The translations under genes and the position numbers were made by a program. Below, piece by piece: positions 8,228-19,552 of a DNA stretch of 64,000 bases. Under the pieces are notes generated by a model. It was not told the origin of the DNA, made no database searches, and saw only the letters and a list, made by a program, of their open reading frames with translations. Positions within the stretch are counted from its first letter, which is position 1; every line of letters starts with the position of its first letter. This DNA is from Pseudomonas sp. Irchel s3h17 (GTDB taxonomy: Bacteria; Pseudomonadota; Gammaproteobacteria; Pseudomonadales; Pseudomonadaceae), in assembly GCF_900187505.1 (NCBI RefSeq), contig NZ_FYDL01000013.1, forward strand, positions 62,001 to 126,000, written 5' to 3'.

Positions 8228-8995
8228 CTAGATCCCCTTGCGCCGCTCGGCCCGAGCCACGCGCTGCACTTCCTGACGCACCTCTTCGAGCACTTCCTGC
8301 ACATACAGAATGTGCCGGCTGGAGACTTCCCGCGCCTGCTCCGCCCGCCCCTCGATAATCGCCTGATACAGGTCCCGGTGCTGGCCGATCAGCATGTCAC
8401 GGGTTTCCGTGCGCTGCTTGTACATGCCGCCAATGTTCGTCACCACGTTGCGCTTGAGCAGATCGAACAGCCCGCGAATGGTATGCAGCAACACCGCGTT
8501 ATGACTGGCCTCGGCAATCGCCAGGTGGAACTGCGCATCCGCCGCGCCCTCTTCCGCACGGCTCACCTCTTCATGGCGCGCATAACAGTCCTGCAACCGC
8601 TCAAATGCCGACGTCAATCGCTCGCGATCGACCTCCGTCGCTCGCAGCGCCGCGTAGTAGGCGCATGACGCCTCCAGGGTATGACGAAACTCCAGCAAGT
8701 CGCGCTGGGCATCGGGGTTGCTCTCCAGCAGATGCAACAGCGGATCGCTGAAGGTCGAGCCCAGGGATTCAACCACGTAATTACCCCCCCCCTGGCGGCT
8801 GACCAGCAAGCCCTTGGCGGTCAGCTTCTGGATGGCCTCGCGCAATGAAGGGCGTGAAACACCGAACTGCTCGGCCAGGGCGCGCTCTGCCGGAAGCCGC
8901 TCACCGGACGTCAGCGTGCCCTCCAGGATCATTCCCTCAAGCTGCTCGACAATATCGTCAGACAAACGGCGCTGACGAATCTGATCAAACCCCAT
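8228..8995 (-). CDS. lldR: Lactate-responsive GntR/FadR-type repressor LldR
   Basis: 255 residues. The N-terminal GntR winged helix (about 8-75, with LPAERALAEQFGVSRPSLREA) is followed by an all-helical FCD ligand domain (about 100-235) with the metal-site residues expected in FadR-like proteins (D and H near AQFHLAIAEASHN, later H residues). It is divergent from lldP, and a palindrome of FadR type lies between them. Assignment as the lactate regulator rests on this context. Confidence 0.9.
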   Translation of the reverse strand: MGFDQIRQRRLSDDIVEQLEGMILEGTLTSGERLPAERALAEQFGVSRPSLREAIQKLTAKGLLVSRQGGGNYVVESLGSTFSDPLLHLLESNPDAQRDLLEFRHTLEASCAYYAALRATEVDRERLTSAFERLQDCYARHEEVSRAEEGAADAQFHLAIAEASHNAVLLHTIRGLFDLLKRNVVTNIGGMYKQRTETRDMLIGQHRDLYQAIIEGRAEQAREVSSRHILYVQEVLEEVRQEVQRVARAERRKGI

Positions 8996-9187
8996 AACTC
9001 ACTCTCCACGATCCCGACGGTTCGCCGGGCTCTCTATTCTGGCCTATTGACGCCGTGCCAGCACCTACCAGAACGCCCCCGATCAAGCAGATCAGATCAG
9101 CCCTGCCGCACTCATTCGACAAAAGTTTTAGGGCGGCAAATTGACACACCGCCCACAAGGCTTTTAACCTAGCCCACAGCGATTGTA

Positions 9188-9204
9188 AATTGGTCTTACC
9201 AATT
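9188..9204. promoter_or_regulatory. Probable LldR operator
   Basis: Perfect inverted repeat AATTGGT-CTT-ACCAATT, of the TGGT-N3-ACCA type bound by FadR/LldR regulators, located 52 bases upstream of the lldP start and within the lldR-lldP divergent gap. Confidence 0.8.
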
Positions 9205-9256
9205 ATCCAAGAACGCTGATCAGTGCCTGACCAACAACAATTAGGGGCCTCCCCAT

Positions 9257-10951
9257 ATGCAAACCTGGCAACAGCTCTACAGCCCGCTCGGCAGCCTCGG
9301 CTTGTCCGCGCTCGCGGCCGTTATCCCCATCGTGTTTTTCTTCCTGGCTCTGGCCGTGTTCCGCCTCAAAGGACACGTGGCCGGGAGCATCACCCTGGCC
9401 TTGTCGATCCTGGTGGCGATCCTTGCCTTCCAGATGCCGGTCGACATGGCCTTCGCCGCGGCGGGCTATGGATTTGCCTACGGACTGTGGCCGATTGCCT
9501 GGATCATCGTGGCAGCGGTGTTTCTCTACAAACTGACGGTCAAGAGTGGTCAGTTCGAGGTGATCCGCAGCTCGGTGCTGTCGATTACTGACGACCAGCG
9601 CTTGCAAGTACTGCTGATCGGCTTTTGCTTCGGTGCGTTCCTGGAAGGTGCCGCCGGTTTCGGTGCACCGGTCGCCATTACCGCCGCCCTGCTGGTAGGC
9701 CTTGGGTTCAACCCGCTGTATGCGGCAGGCCTGTGCCTGATCGCCAACACCGCGCCAGTGGCCTTCGGCGCCCTGGGGATCCCGATCATCGTCGCCGGCC
9801 AGGTCACGGGCATCGACGCCTTCAAGATCGGCGCCATGACCGGCCGCCAGTTGCCGTTGCTGTCGCTGTTCGTGCCCTTCTGGCTGGTGTTCATGATGGA
9901 CGGCCTGCGTGGCGTGCGTGAAACCTGGCCTGCGGCGCTGGTCGCCGGCCTGAGCTTCGCCATCACTCAGTACTTCACCTCGAACTTCATTGGCCCGGAA
10001 CTGCCGGACATCACCTCGGCCCTGGCCAGCCTGGTTTCCCTGACCCTGTTCCTCAAGGTCTGGCAGCCAAAACGTACGGCGGGCGCGCAAATCGCCGGTG
10101 CGACCTCAAGCGTAGCGGTCACTGCCAGCGTCGGCGGTTTTGGCCAGAAGCGCACCACCGTTGCCTCGCCATACAGCCTGGGTGAAATCATCAAGGCCTG
10201 GTCGCCGTTCCTGATCCTCACCGTACTGGTCACCATCTGGACCCTGAAACCGTTCAAGGCGATGTTTGCCGCAGGCGGTTCGATGTACGGCTGGGTGTTC
10301 AACTTCGCCATCCCGCACCTGGATCAAATGGTGATCAAGGTCGCCCCTATCGTGACGGCTCCGACCGCCATTCCGGCCGTGTTCAAGCTGGACCCGATTT
10401 CGGCGACCGGCACGGCGATTTTCTTCTCCGCGCTGATTTCGATGTGGGTCCTGAAGATCCACCTCAAAACTGGTCTGACCACTTTGAAGGAAACCTTCGT
10501 TGAACTGCGCTGGCCGATTCTGTCGATCGGCATGGTGCTGGCATTCGCCTTCGTCACCAACTACTCGGGCATGTCGTCGACCATGGCCCTGGTACTGGCG
10601 GGCACCGGTGCGGCCTTCCCGTTCTTCTCGCCGTTCCTCGGCTGGCTGGGCGTGTTCCTGACAGGCTCGGACACCTCGTCCAACGCCCTGTTCAGTTCGC
10701 TACAAGCCACCACCGCGCACCAGATCGGCGTCAACGACACCCTACTGGTGGCGGCCAATACCAGCGGTGGCGTGACCGGTAAAATGATCTCGCCGCAATC
10801 GATCGCCGTGGCCTGCGCCGCGACCGGCCTGGTGGGCAAGGAATCGGACCTGTTCCGCTTCACCCTCAAGCACAGCCTATTCTTTGCAACCATTGTCGGC
10901 CTGATCACCCTGGCCCAGGCCTACTGGTTCACCGGCATGCTGGTGCACTAA
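9257..10951 (+). CDS. lldP: L-lactate permease LldP
   Basis: Inner-membrane lactate/proton symporter of the LctP family, 564 residues, with hydrophobic segments along its whole length. Family-typical stretches are visible: GAFLEGAAGFGAPVAITAAL, NTAPVAFGALGIPI and GSDTSSNALFSSLQ. RBS-like AGGGGCC precedes ATG 9257. First gene of the lactate locus, divergent from lldR with the operator palindrome between. Confidence 0.97.
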   Translation: MQTWQQLYSPLGSLGLSALAAVIPIVFFFLALAVFRLKGHVAGSITLALSILVAILAFQMPVDMAFAAAGYGFAYGLWPIAWIIVAAVFLYKLTVKSGQFEVIRSSVLSITDDQRLQVLLIGFCFGAFLEGAAGFGAPVAITAALLVGLGFNPLYAAGLCLIANTAPVAFGALGIPIIVAGQVTGIDAFKIGAMTGRQLPLLSLFVPFWLVFMMDGLRGVRETWPAALVAGLSFAITQYFTSNFIGPELPDITSALASLVSLTLFLKVWQPKRTAGAQIAGATSSVAVTASVGGFGQKRTTVASPYSLGEIIKAWSPFLILTVLVTIWTLKPFKAMFAAGGSMYGWVFNFAIPHLDQMVIKVAPIVTAPTAIPAVFKLDPISATGTAIFFSALISMWVLKIHLKTGLTTLKETFVELRWPILSIGMVLAFAFVTNYSGMSSTMALVLAGTGAAFPFFSPFLGWLGVFLTGSDTSSNALFSSLQATTAHQIGVNDTLLVAANTSGGVTGKMISPQSIAVACAATGLVGKESDLFRFTLKHSLFFATIVGLITLAQAYWFTGMLVH

Positions 10952-10977
10952 GCACTACAGGTAATACGGAAAAAACC

Positions 10978-11001
10978 GACGCCGGGCCTGAACCCGGCGT
11001 C
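10978..11001 (+). terminator. Hairpin between lldP and lldE
   Basis: GACGCCGGG / CCCGGCGTC stem with a short loop and no T tract. It may attenuate or stabilise transcript ends between the permease and the oxidation genes rather than stop transcription outright. Confidence 0.5.
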
Positions 11002-11096
11002 TGCGACTCACAACCCGGTCTGCAAGGTTGCTGAAAGCTACGCGCTTTACAGTCAGCAATCTCAGCGGACGGATAACCGGCCGAGAGACACGCCTG

Positions 11097-11921
11097 ATGA
11101 GCGAGCTTTTTTACAACGCTGTGCCGAACGCGACCCGTGTCGCCCCGCCACTGCCAGAACCGCGCCAGTACCCCAGCGTAAAACCGCAACGGGTCTACCT
11201 GTTCGGCACCTGTGTGGTCGACCTGTTTTATCCCGAAGCCGGGATGGACGCGATTCACCTGCTCGAACGCGAAGGCATTCGCGTGGAGTACCCGCAAGGG
11301 CAAAGCTGCTGCGGACAGCCGGCCTACACCTCGGGTTACACCGAACAGGCCCGGACCGTGGCGCGCTCGCAACTGGCGCTGTTTGCCGGGGATTATCCGG
11401 TGGTGGTGCCGTCGGGCTCCTGCGCCGGCATGCTGCGCGAACATTACGCCGACTTGTTCAAGGACGAGCCGGACACCTTGAAACAGGTCCAGGCCCTGGC
11501 GGCACGGACCTATGAGCTGGCCGAATTCCTGCTGTTCGTCTGCAAGGTGCAGCTCAAGGACAGCGGCGATCCGGTCAAGGTCGCCCTGCACACCTCGTGC
11601 TCGGCACGCCGCGAGATGAACACCCACCTGCACGGCCGCGCGTTGTTGGCGCAGTTGAGCAATGTGGAACGGGTCGACCACAGCCATGAAAGCGAATGCT
11701 GTGGCTTTGGTGGGACTTTCAGCGTCCGTATGCCAGACATTTCCGGAGCGATGGTCGCTGACAAGACCCGCGCCCTGAAGGAATCCGGCGCACACCAGGT
11801 ACTGAGCGCGGACTGTGGCTGTTTGATGAACATCAACGGCTCACTGGAAAAACAGCAGGAAGCGTTGCGCGGCCAACACCTGGCCAGCTTCCTCTGGCAA
11901 CGTACGGGAGGTGCTGTATGA
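11097..11921 (+). CDS. lldE: Lactate utilization Fe-S protein LldE/LutA
   Basis: 274-residue protein with two CCG (cysteine-rich) domains: first with GQSCCGQPAY, second with LHTSCSARREM and ECCGFGGTFS. Such domains bind Fe-S clusters and occur in heterodisulfide reductase- and glycolate oxidase-type proteins. With LldF and LldG it forms the three-part L-lactate oxidising complex described in Bacillus (LutABC) and Shewanella (LldEFG). The start ATG 11097 was chosen because homologs start near this point. Stop overlaps the lldF start by 4 bases. Confidence 0.93.
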   Translation: MSELFYNAVPNATRVAPPLPEPRQYPSVKPQRVYLFGTCVVDLFYPEAGMDAIHLLEREGIRVEYPQGQSCCGQPAYTSGYTEQARTVARSQLALFAGDYPVVVPSGSCAGMLREHYADLFKDEPDTLKQVQALAARTYELAEFLLFVCKVQLKDSGDPVKVALHTSCSARREMNTHLHGRALLAQLSNVERVDHSHESECCGFGGTFSVRMPDISGAMVADKTRALKESGAHQVLSADCGCLMNINGSLEKQQEALRGQHLASFLWQRTGGAV

Positions 11922-13375
11922 GCACTTCCACACTGATTCCGACGGTTACCGTCGAAGAAGATTTTCGCGCCCGGGCTCACAAGGCCCTGGGCGACCAGCA
12001 ACTGCGAAACAACTTTCGCAGTGCAATGGATTCACTGATGGCCAAGCGGGCAACGTCCTTCAGCGATGCCCATGAAAGAGAACACCTGCGCGCCCTGGGC
12101 AATGCCGTCCGGGCTCGCGCGCTCTCCAAGCTGCCCGACCTGCTCGAGCAACTGGAACAGAACCTGACCCGCAACGGTGTGACAGTGCACTGGGCGGAAA
12201 CGGTGGACGAGGCCAATGGCATCGTCCTCTCGATCATCCGCGCTCACGAGGCGCGGCAAGTGATCAAGGGCAAATCGATGGTCAGCGAAGAGATGGAGAT
12301 GAACCATGTCCTCGCTGAACAGGGCATTGAATGCCTGGAATCGGACATGGGCGAGTTCATCGTCCAGCTCGACCACGAGAAGCCTTCACACATCATTATG
12401 CCGGCGATCCACAAGAATGCCGGTCAGGTCGCGTCCTTGTTCCACGACAAACTTGGCGTGGAGTACACCAAGGACGTTGACCAACTCATCCAGATCGGCC
12501 GCAAAGTCTTGCGACAGAAGTTCTTCGAGGCCGACATCGGCGTCTCCGGCGTCAACTTCGCCGTGGCCGAGACCGGCACCCTGCTGTTGGTGGAAAACGA
12601 AGGCAACGGTCGCATGTCGACCACCGTGCCGCCCGTGCACATTGCCGTCACCGGGATCGAGAAAGTCGTCGAAAACCTGCGCGATGTCGTGCCGCTGCTG
12701 TCGCTGCTGACCCGCTCGGCCCTCGGCCAGCCGATCACCACCTACGTCAACATGATCTCCGGCCCGCGCAAAGCCCATGAACTCGACGGCCCGCAAGAAG
12801 TGCACCTGGTGCTGCTGGACAACGGTCGCAGCCAGGCCTTTGCCGACAGTGAACTGCGCCAGACCCTGAACTGCATCCGCTGCGGTGCCTGCATGAACCA
12901 TTGCCCGGTCTACACCCGCATCGGTGGCCACGCCTATGGCGAGGTCTATCCCGGTCCGATCGGCAAGATCATCACCCCGCACATGGTCGGCCTGGCGAAA
13001 GTCCCGGACCATCCGAGCGCGTCGTCCTTGTGCGGCGCCTGCGGTGAAGTCTGTCCGGTCAAGATTCCGATCCCGGCCCTGCTGCGGCGCCTGCGCGAAG
13101 AAAACGTCAAGGCCCCCGACAGCCCGCATCAGGTCATGCGCGGCCAGGGCAGCAAGTACTCGCGCAAGGAGCGTTTCATCTGGAACGCCTGGGCCAGACT
13201 CAACAGCTCGCCGACCCTGTATCGCCTGTTCGGCTTCTTCGCCACGCGCCTGCGCGCCCTCACGCCAAGCAACGTCGGCCCCTGGACGCAAAACCACAGC
13301 GCGCCAAAACCCGCCGCCCGCTCACTGCACGACATGGCCCGCGAGCATCTGGGCAAACAGGGAGATCGCCGATGA
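11918..13375 (+). CDS. lldF: Lactate utilization Fe-S protein LldF/LutB
   Basis: 485 residues. The N-terminal LUD domain is followed by a two-cluster ferredoxin segment (CIRCGACMNHCPVY and SSLCGACGEVCPV, about residues 312-380) and a C-terminal helical tail. Subunit of the L-lactate oxidising complex with LldE and LldG. Overlaps the neighbouring genes on both sides by ATGA, so the whole set is translated in a coupled manner. Confidence 0.95.
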   Translation: MSTSTLIPTVTVEEDFRARAHKALGDQQLRNNFRSAMDSLMAKRATSFSDAHEREHLRALGNAVRARALSKLPDLLEQLEQNLTRNGVTVHWAETVDEANGIVLSIIRAHEARQVIKGKSMVSEEMEMNHVLAEQGIECLESDMGEFIVQLDHEKPSHIIMPAIHKNAGQVASLFHDKLGVEYTKDVDQLIQIGRKVLRQKFFEADIGVSGVNFAVAETGTLLLVENEGNGRMSTTVPPVHIAVTGIEKVVENLRDVVPLLSLLTRSALGQPITTYVNMISGPRKAHELDGPQEVHLVLLDNGRSQAFADSELRQTLNCIRCGACMNHCPVYTRIGGHAYGEVYPGPIGKIITPHMVGLAKVPDHPSASSLCGACGEVCPVKIPIPALLRRLREENVKAPDSPHQVMRGQGSKYSRKERFIWNAWARLNSSPTLYRLFGFFATRLRALTPSNVGPWTQNHSAPKPAARSLHDMAREHLGKQGDRR

Positions 13376-14039
13376 GCGCCAAGCAGAACATCCTCGCCAA
13401 GCTGCGCAACAGCCTGACCGGCACCACGCCAGTGGCGGACAACTTCGACGAAGCACTGGTGACCGAACCCTACACCTACACCGCCGAACAACGCATCCCG
13501 CAGTTGCGCAAGCTGATGGAAGCGGTGCATACCGAAATCCACCTGACGTCTGGCGAAGGCTGGCCCGAGTTGCTCGCGCACTTGCTGCGCGAACGCCAAC
13601 TGCCGAGCCTGTTGATCGCCCCAACCACCCCCCATGGGCAACGAATCACGCAACATTGGGCGAACCATCCCGACCTGCCGACGCTAAAAGCCTACGACCG
13701 TCCGGTGGACGAGTGGAAAGCCGAGTTGTTCAACGACACCCCGGCCAGCCTGACCACCACCCTCGGTGCCATCGCTGCTACCGGCAGCCTGATCCTCTGG
13801 CCGACCCGCGAAGAACCACGTCTGATGAGCCTGGTGCCACCGGTGCATTTCGCCCTGCTCAAGGCCAGTGAAATTCGCGACAATTTCTATCAGGTACAGT
13901 GCGAGTTCAACTGGGCCCAAGGCATGCCAACCAACGCCTTGCTGGTGTCCGGCCCGTCGAAAACCGCCGACATCGAACAAGTCCTGGCCTATGGCGCCCA
14001 CGGCCCGAAAGACCTGGTGGTGCTGATCCTGGAGGACCA

Positions 14040-14043
<4 letters not shown>
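13372..14043 (+). CDS. lldG: Lactate utilization protein LldG/LutC
   Basis: 223-residue LUD-domain protein, third subunit of the LldEFG complex. The C-terminal half contains the domain's typical LVPPVHFALLKASEI and the end segment GPSKTADIEQVLAYGAHGPKDLVVLILE. It starts within the lldF stop and ends within the dld start (ATGA overlaps). Confidence 0.95.
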
Positions 14044-16850
<2,807 letters not shown>

Positions 16851-16923
16851 GCGATCCGCAATAAAAGAAAGGGCCGCTCGGCCCAATGCCAGTCAGTTAA
16901 GAGAAATAAAGCCGAACACGAAA

Positions 16924-17018
16924 CCCGTGGCGAGGGAGCTTGCTCCCGCTGGGGCGCAAAGCGGCCCTGTTTTTGGGCTGCTACGCAGCCCAGCGGGAGC
17001 AAGCTCCCTCGCCACGGG
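16924..17018. repeat. REP doublet after dld
   Basis: CCCGTGGCGAGGGAGCTTGC at the left end is mirrored by GCAAGCTCCCTCGCCACGGG at the right end, with GGGCTGC-type inner arms between. The gap 16851-17248 otherwise holds only a short GC hairpin after dld and upstream sequence of the next gene. Confidence 0.87.
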
Positions 17019-17248
17019 TACTATGTTCGGCTGGTCTTTGGCTTAACTGATCGGCATTAGCCGCTCGGCCCTTTCTTCATTGCCCCTAGCGACATTTCCC
17101 ACAGGCCCCATTCGCGTTGCAAAAAATTACCGATTTCCTGCGTGCAGCTATAGTCATTTAGCTAAGTCCCCCGATCGGGCTTATAACCCCCTCGGCAAAC
17201 CGCCACCTCGAGCGGTCGCACCGAGCCCTCATGCGCAAGGAGATACCC

Positions 17249-17524
17249 ATGAAGCACACTGCAATTGCTGGAATGTTCATCACCGCGGCACTGTTGGCGT
17301 CGCCGGTTTTTGCCGCGGATAAAGATCTTTGTGAAAGCAATATCAAACTCATTCAGCAGGCACTGGATTCTGATCCCGCAGTGTCAGAGAGCGCCGTGGA
17401 CAACGTAAAAGCATCTTTGGACAAAGCAAAAGCAGCCCAGACCGCCGGTGACCACAAGGAATGCATCGGAATCACTCAAGGTGTGCTGACAAAAATCCAG
17501 ACCCGCAGCCCCGACAAGGGCTGA
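17249..17524 (+). CDS. Small secreted protein of unknown function
   Basis: 91 residues from the ATG at 17249, which follows a strong AAGGAGA site. An upstream in-frame ATG at 17231 would add six residues but lacks that site. A clear signal peptide (MKHTAIAGMFITAALLASPV, cleavage near FAA-DKD) leaves a helical, charged mature part of about 67 residues with two cysteines (LCESN and KECIGI) that could form a disulfide in the periplasm. I do not recognise a family. It precedes ssrA and has its own terminator. Confidence 0.8.
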   Translation: MKHTAIAGMFITAALLASPVFAADKDLCESNIKLIQQALDSDPAVSESAVDNVKASLDKAKAAQTAGDHKECIGITQGVLTKIQTRSPDKG

Positions 17525-17533
17525 CGTACGGCC

Positions 17534-17556
17534 AGGCCAACCTTCGGGTTGGCCTT
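17534..17556 (+). terminator. Terminator of the small secreted protein gene
   Basis: AGGCCAACC TTCGG GTTGGCCTT: stable stem with a UUCG-type loop directly after the stop codon. Confidence 0.75.
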
Positions 17557-17621
17557 ATCGCCTGCGTTGGCGTACACTACACAGGCTTGCTGCTCACATT
17601 GATTCACAGAGCAGTGAGTTC

Positions 17622-18015
17622 GGGGCCGCTTTGGATTCGACGCCGGTTGCGAAACTTTAGGTGCATGCCGAGTTGGTAACAGAACTCGTAAATCCACTGT
17701 TGCAACTTCCTATAGTTGCCAATGACGAAACCTACGGGGAATACGCTCTCGCTGCGTAAGCAGCCTTAGCCCTTCCCTCCTGGTACCTTCGGGTCCAGCA
17801 ATCATCAGGGGATGTCTGTAAACCCAAAGTGATTGTCATATAGAACAGAATCGCCGTGCAGTACGTTGTGGACGAATCGGCTAAAACTTACACAACTCGC
17901 CCAAAGCACCCTGCCCGTCGGGTCGCTGAGGGTTAACTTAATAGACACGGCTACGCATGTAGTACCGACAGCGGAGTACTGGCGGACGGGGGTTCAATTC
18001 CCCCCGGCTCCACCA
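17622..18015 (+). ncRNA. ssrA: Transfer-messenger RNA (ssrA)
   Basis: 394-base tmRNA. The 5' end GGGGCCGCTTTGGATTCGAC and the 3' end GGGGGTTCAATTCCCCCC...CTCCACCA form the alanine tRNA-like domain with T arm and encoded CCA. The tag frame at 17718-17759 encodes ANDETYGEYALAA followed by TAA. The last bases are restored by the left attachment core of the island that follows. Works with SmpB (7602-8084) to rescue stalled ribosomes. Confidence 0.97.
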
Positions 18016-18016
18016 A
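17991..18016 (+). other. Left attachment core (attL) of the genomic island, 3' end of ssrA
   Basis: The T arm and acceptor end of ssrA (GGTTCAATTCC...CTCCACCAA). A diverged copy occurs at 42913-42936, and a tyrosine integrase gene starts just inside, so this is the crossover region of a tmRNA-integrating element. The exact crossover base cannot be set. Confidence 0.75.
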
Positions 18017-18026
18017 CTTTACATTC

Positions 18027-18052
18027 AAAGACGTCCACGGACGTCTTTTTTT
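18027..18052 (+). terminator. Terminator of ssrA supplied by the island
   Basis: AAAGACGTCC-AC-GGACGTCTTT followed by T residues, 12 bases after the tmRNA CCA end. A different hairpin terminator at 42981 probably served ssrA before insertion. Confidence 0.85.
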
Positions 18053-18127
18053 GTGCCTGAAATCCAGTAAATCCGGGGCTTTCAGCGCTACCGGGGTCCA
18101 CTGACGTCCATGAGCAGCCACGCCTTT

Positions 18128-18200
18128 TGGCATTCCAAATGGCATTCCAAGCCTTTAGGTGCTAATTTTTGGAATGCCAAAATCAATTCTGGAATGCCAA
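18128..18200. repeat. Cluster of GGCATTCCA direct and inverted repeats at the integrase start
   Basis: Two direct copies of TGGCATTCCAA (18128-18150) and two inverted copies of TGGAATGCCAA (ending 18180 and 18200) surround the presumed integrase start. The same 23-base double repeat recurs exactly at 42839-42861 at the other end of the island. Likely arm-type binding sites for the integrase or its directionality factor. Confidence 0.7.
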
Positions 18201-19456
18201 TGTGCGCACAAGCTACTCGCCTCTCTGAACTCAAAATCAAATCTGCCAAGCCTGCTGAAAAAGACTACGTCCTATTTGATGGCGGCGGACTTCAAATGCG
18301 AGTGAGAAGCAATGGCTCCAAGCTATGGAACTTCAACTATCGACACCCCGTGACGAAGAAGCGGATCAACATGGGCTTAGGTACCTTCCCTGAAGTCTCG
18401 TTAGCGCAGGCACGAAAGGGTTCCATTGCAGCGAGAGAAGCACTTGCCCAAGGCCTCGATCCTAAAGATCAACGAGATGCAGTGCTGCAAGCAAAGCAAG
18501 CTGAAACTGAGCACACATTTCAGAATGTTGCGACGTCCTGGTATGAACTGAAGAAGGATGCAGTGACACCAGCGTATGCCGAGGACATCTGGCGCTCGTT
18601 GACGTTGCACGTTTTCCCCGACTTGGCCAGCACACCGATTGCAGCCATCAGCGCCCCTCGGGTCATTAACTTACTCCGACCACTTGAAACCAAAGGTAGC
18701 CTGGAAACAGTCAAGCGGCTGAGTCAGCGACTCAACGAGATCATGATTCACGGGGTCAACTCGGGACTGATTCACGCAAACCCGCTTAGCGGGATTCGTT
18801 CCGTCTTCAAGAAACCGAAAAAGAAGAACATGGCGGCGCTTGCTCCCGATGAGCTGAAAGAGCTCATGGTGGCAATTGCCAATGCCAGCATAAAAAGAAC
18901 TACGCGCTGTCTGATCGAATGGCAGCTCAACACTATGACTCGCCCAGCAGAGGCTGCTACCACGCGCTGGGCCGACATCGACTTCGAAAAGCGTATCTGG
19001 ACGATTCCTGCTGAACGCATGAAGAAACGACGTATACACATCGTGCCGCTTACTGATCAAGCACTCGCGCTTTTGGAGGCAATTAAACCCTACAGCGGGC
19101 ACCGGGAATACGTGTTCCCTGCGGACCGGAATCCGCGGACCCATTGCAACAGCCAAACCGCCAACATGGCGCTAAAGCGCATGGGCTTCGAAGGCCGGCT
19201 GGTTAGCCATGGCATGCGCTCAATGGCAAGCACCATCCTCAACGAGCGCGGCTGGGACCCTGAACTGATCGAGGTGGCACTTGCCCATGTTGACAAGGAC
19301 GAGGTTCGCAGCGCCTATAACCGGGCGGACTATATCGAGCGCAGACGGCCAATGATGGCCTGGTGGAGCGAGCACATCCAAGAGGCTGCCACTGGCAACC
19401 TCTCCGTGTCAGCTATCAGGGAAAGCCAGGACAAAAAGGTCGTATCGATACGCTGA
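18194..19456 (+). CDS. Tyrosine-type site-specific integrase (P4/CP4-57 type)
   Basis: About 420 residues. The N-terminal DUF4102 arm-binding domain (KIKSAKPAEKDYVLFDGGGLQ near the start) is followed by a core-binding domain and a catalytic domain. The catalytic set is visible: Arg in MTRPAEAATTRW, His-x-x-Arg in SHGMRSMAST, His in LAHVDKDEV, and the nucleophilic Tyr in SAYNRADYIERRR. Two close ATGs (18194, 18200) are plausible; the frame opens at 18110 but the extra residues are encoded by the repeat cluster. Adjacent to ssrA and attL, as expected of the enzyme that inserted the island. Confidence 0.95.
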   Translation: MPMCAQATRLSELKIKSAKPAEKDYVLFDGGGLQMRVRSNGSKLWNFNYRHPVTKKRINMGLGTFPEVSLAQARKGSIAAREALAQGLDPKDQRDAVLQAKQAETEHTFQNVATSWYELKKDAVTPAYAEDIWRSLTLHVFPDLASTPIAAISAPRVINLLRPLETKGSLETVKRLSQRLNEIMIHGVNSGLIHANPLSGIRSVFKKPKKKNMAALAPDELKELMVAIANASIKRTTRCLIEWQLNTMTRPAEAATTRWADIDFEKRIWTIPAERMKKRRIHIVPLTDQALALLEAIKPYSGHREYVFPADRNPRTHCNSQTANMALKRMGFEGRLVSHGMRSMASTILNERGWDPELIEVALAHVDKDEVRSAYNRADYIERRRPMMAWWSEHIQEAATGNLSVSAIRESQDKKVVSIR

Positions 19457-19552
19457 TCAAGGGCTAATACCGGCCACAAGCGATCTTCCGCCTGTAACCG
19501 CTTACACCGAGAGGAGGACGCTTCGAAAACACTTATGTCATCGGTTAGCAGT

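Noticed and set aside
16924..17018. CRISPR-like or small RNA hairpins in intergenic gaps
   Set aside because: The repeated TGGCGAG(G/C)GAGC units are paired inverted REP palindromes without regular spacers; no CRISPR array exists in the window.
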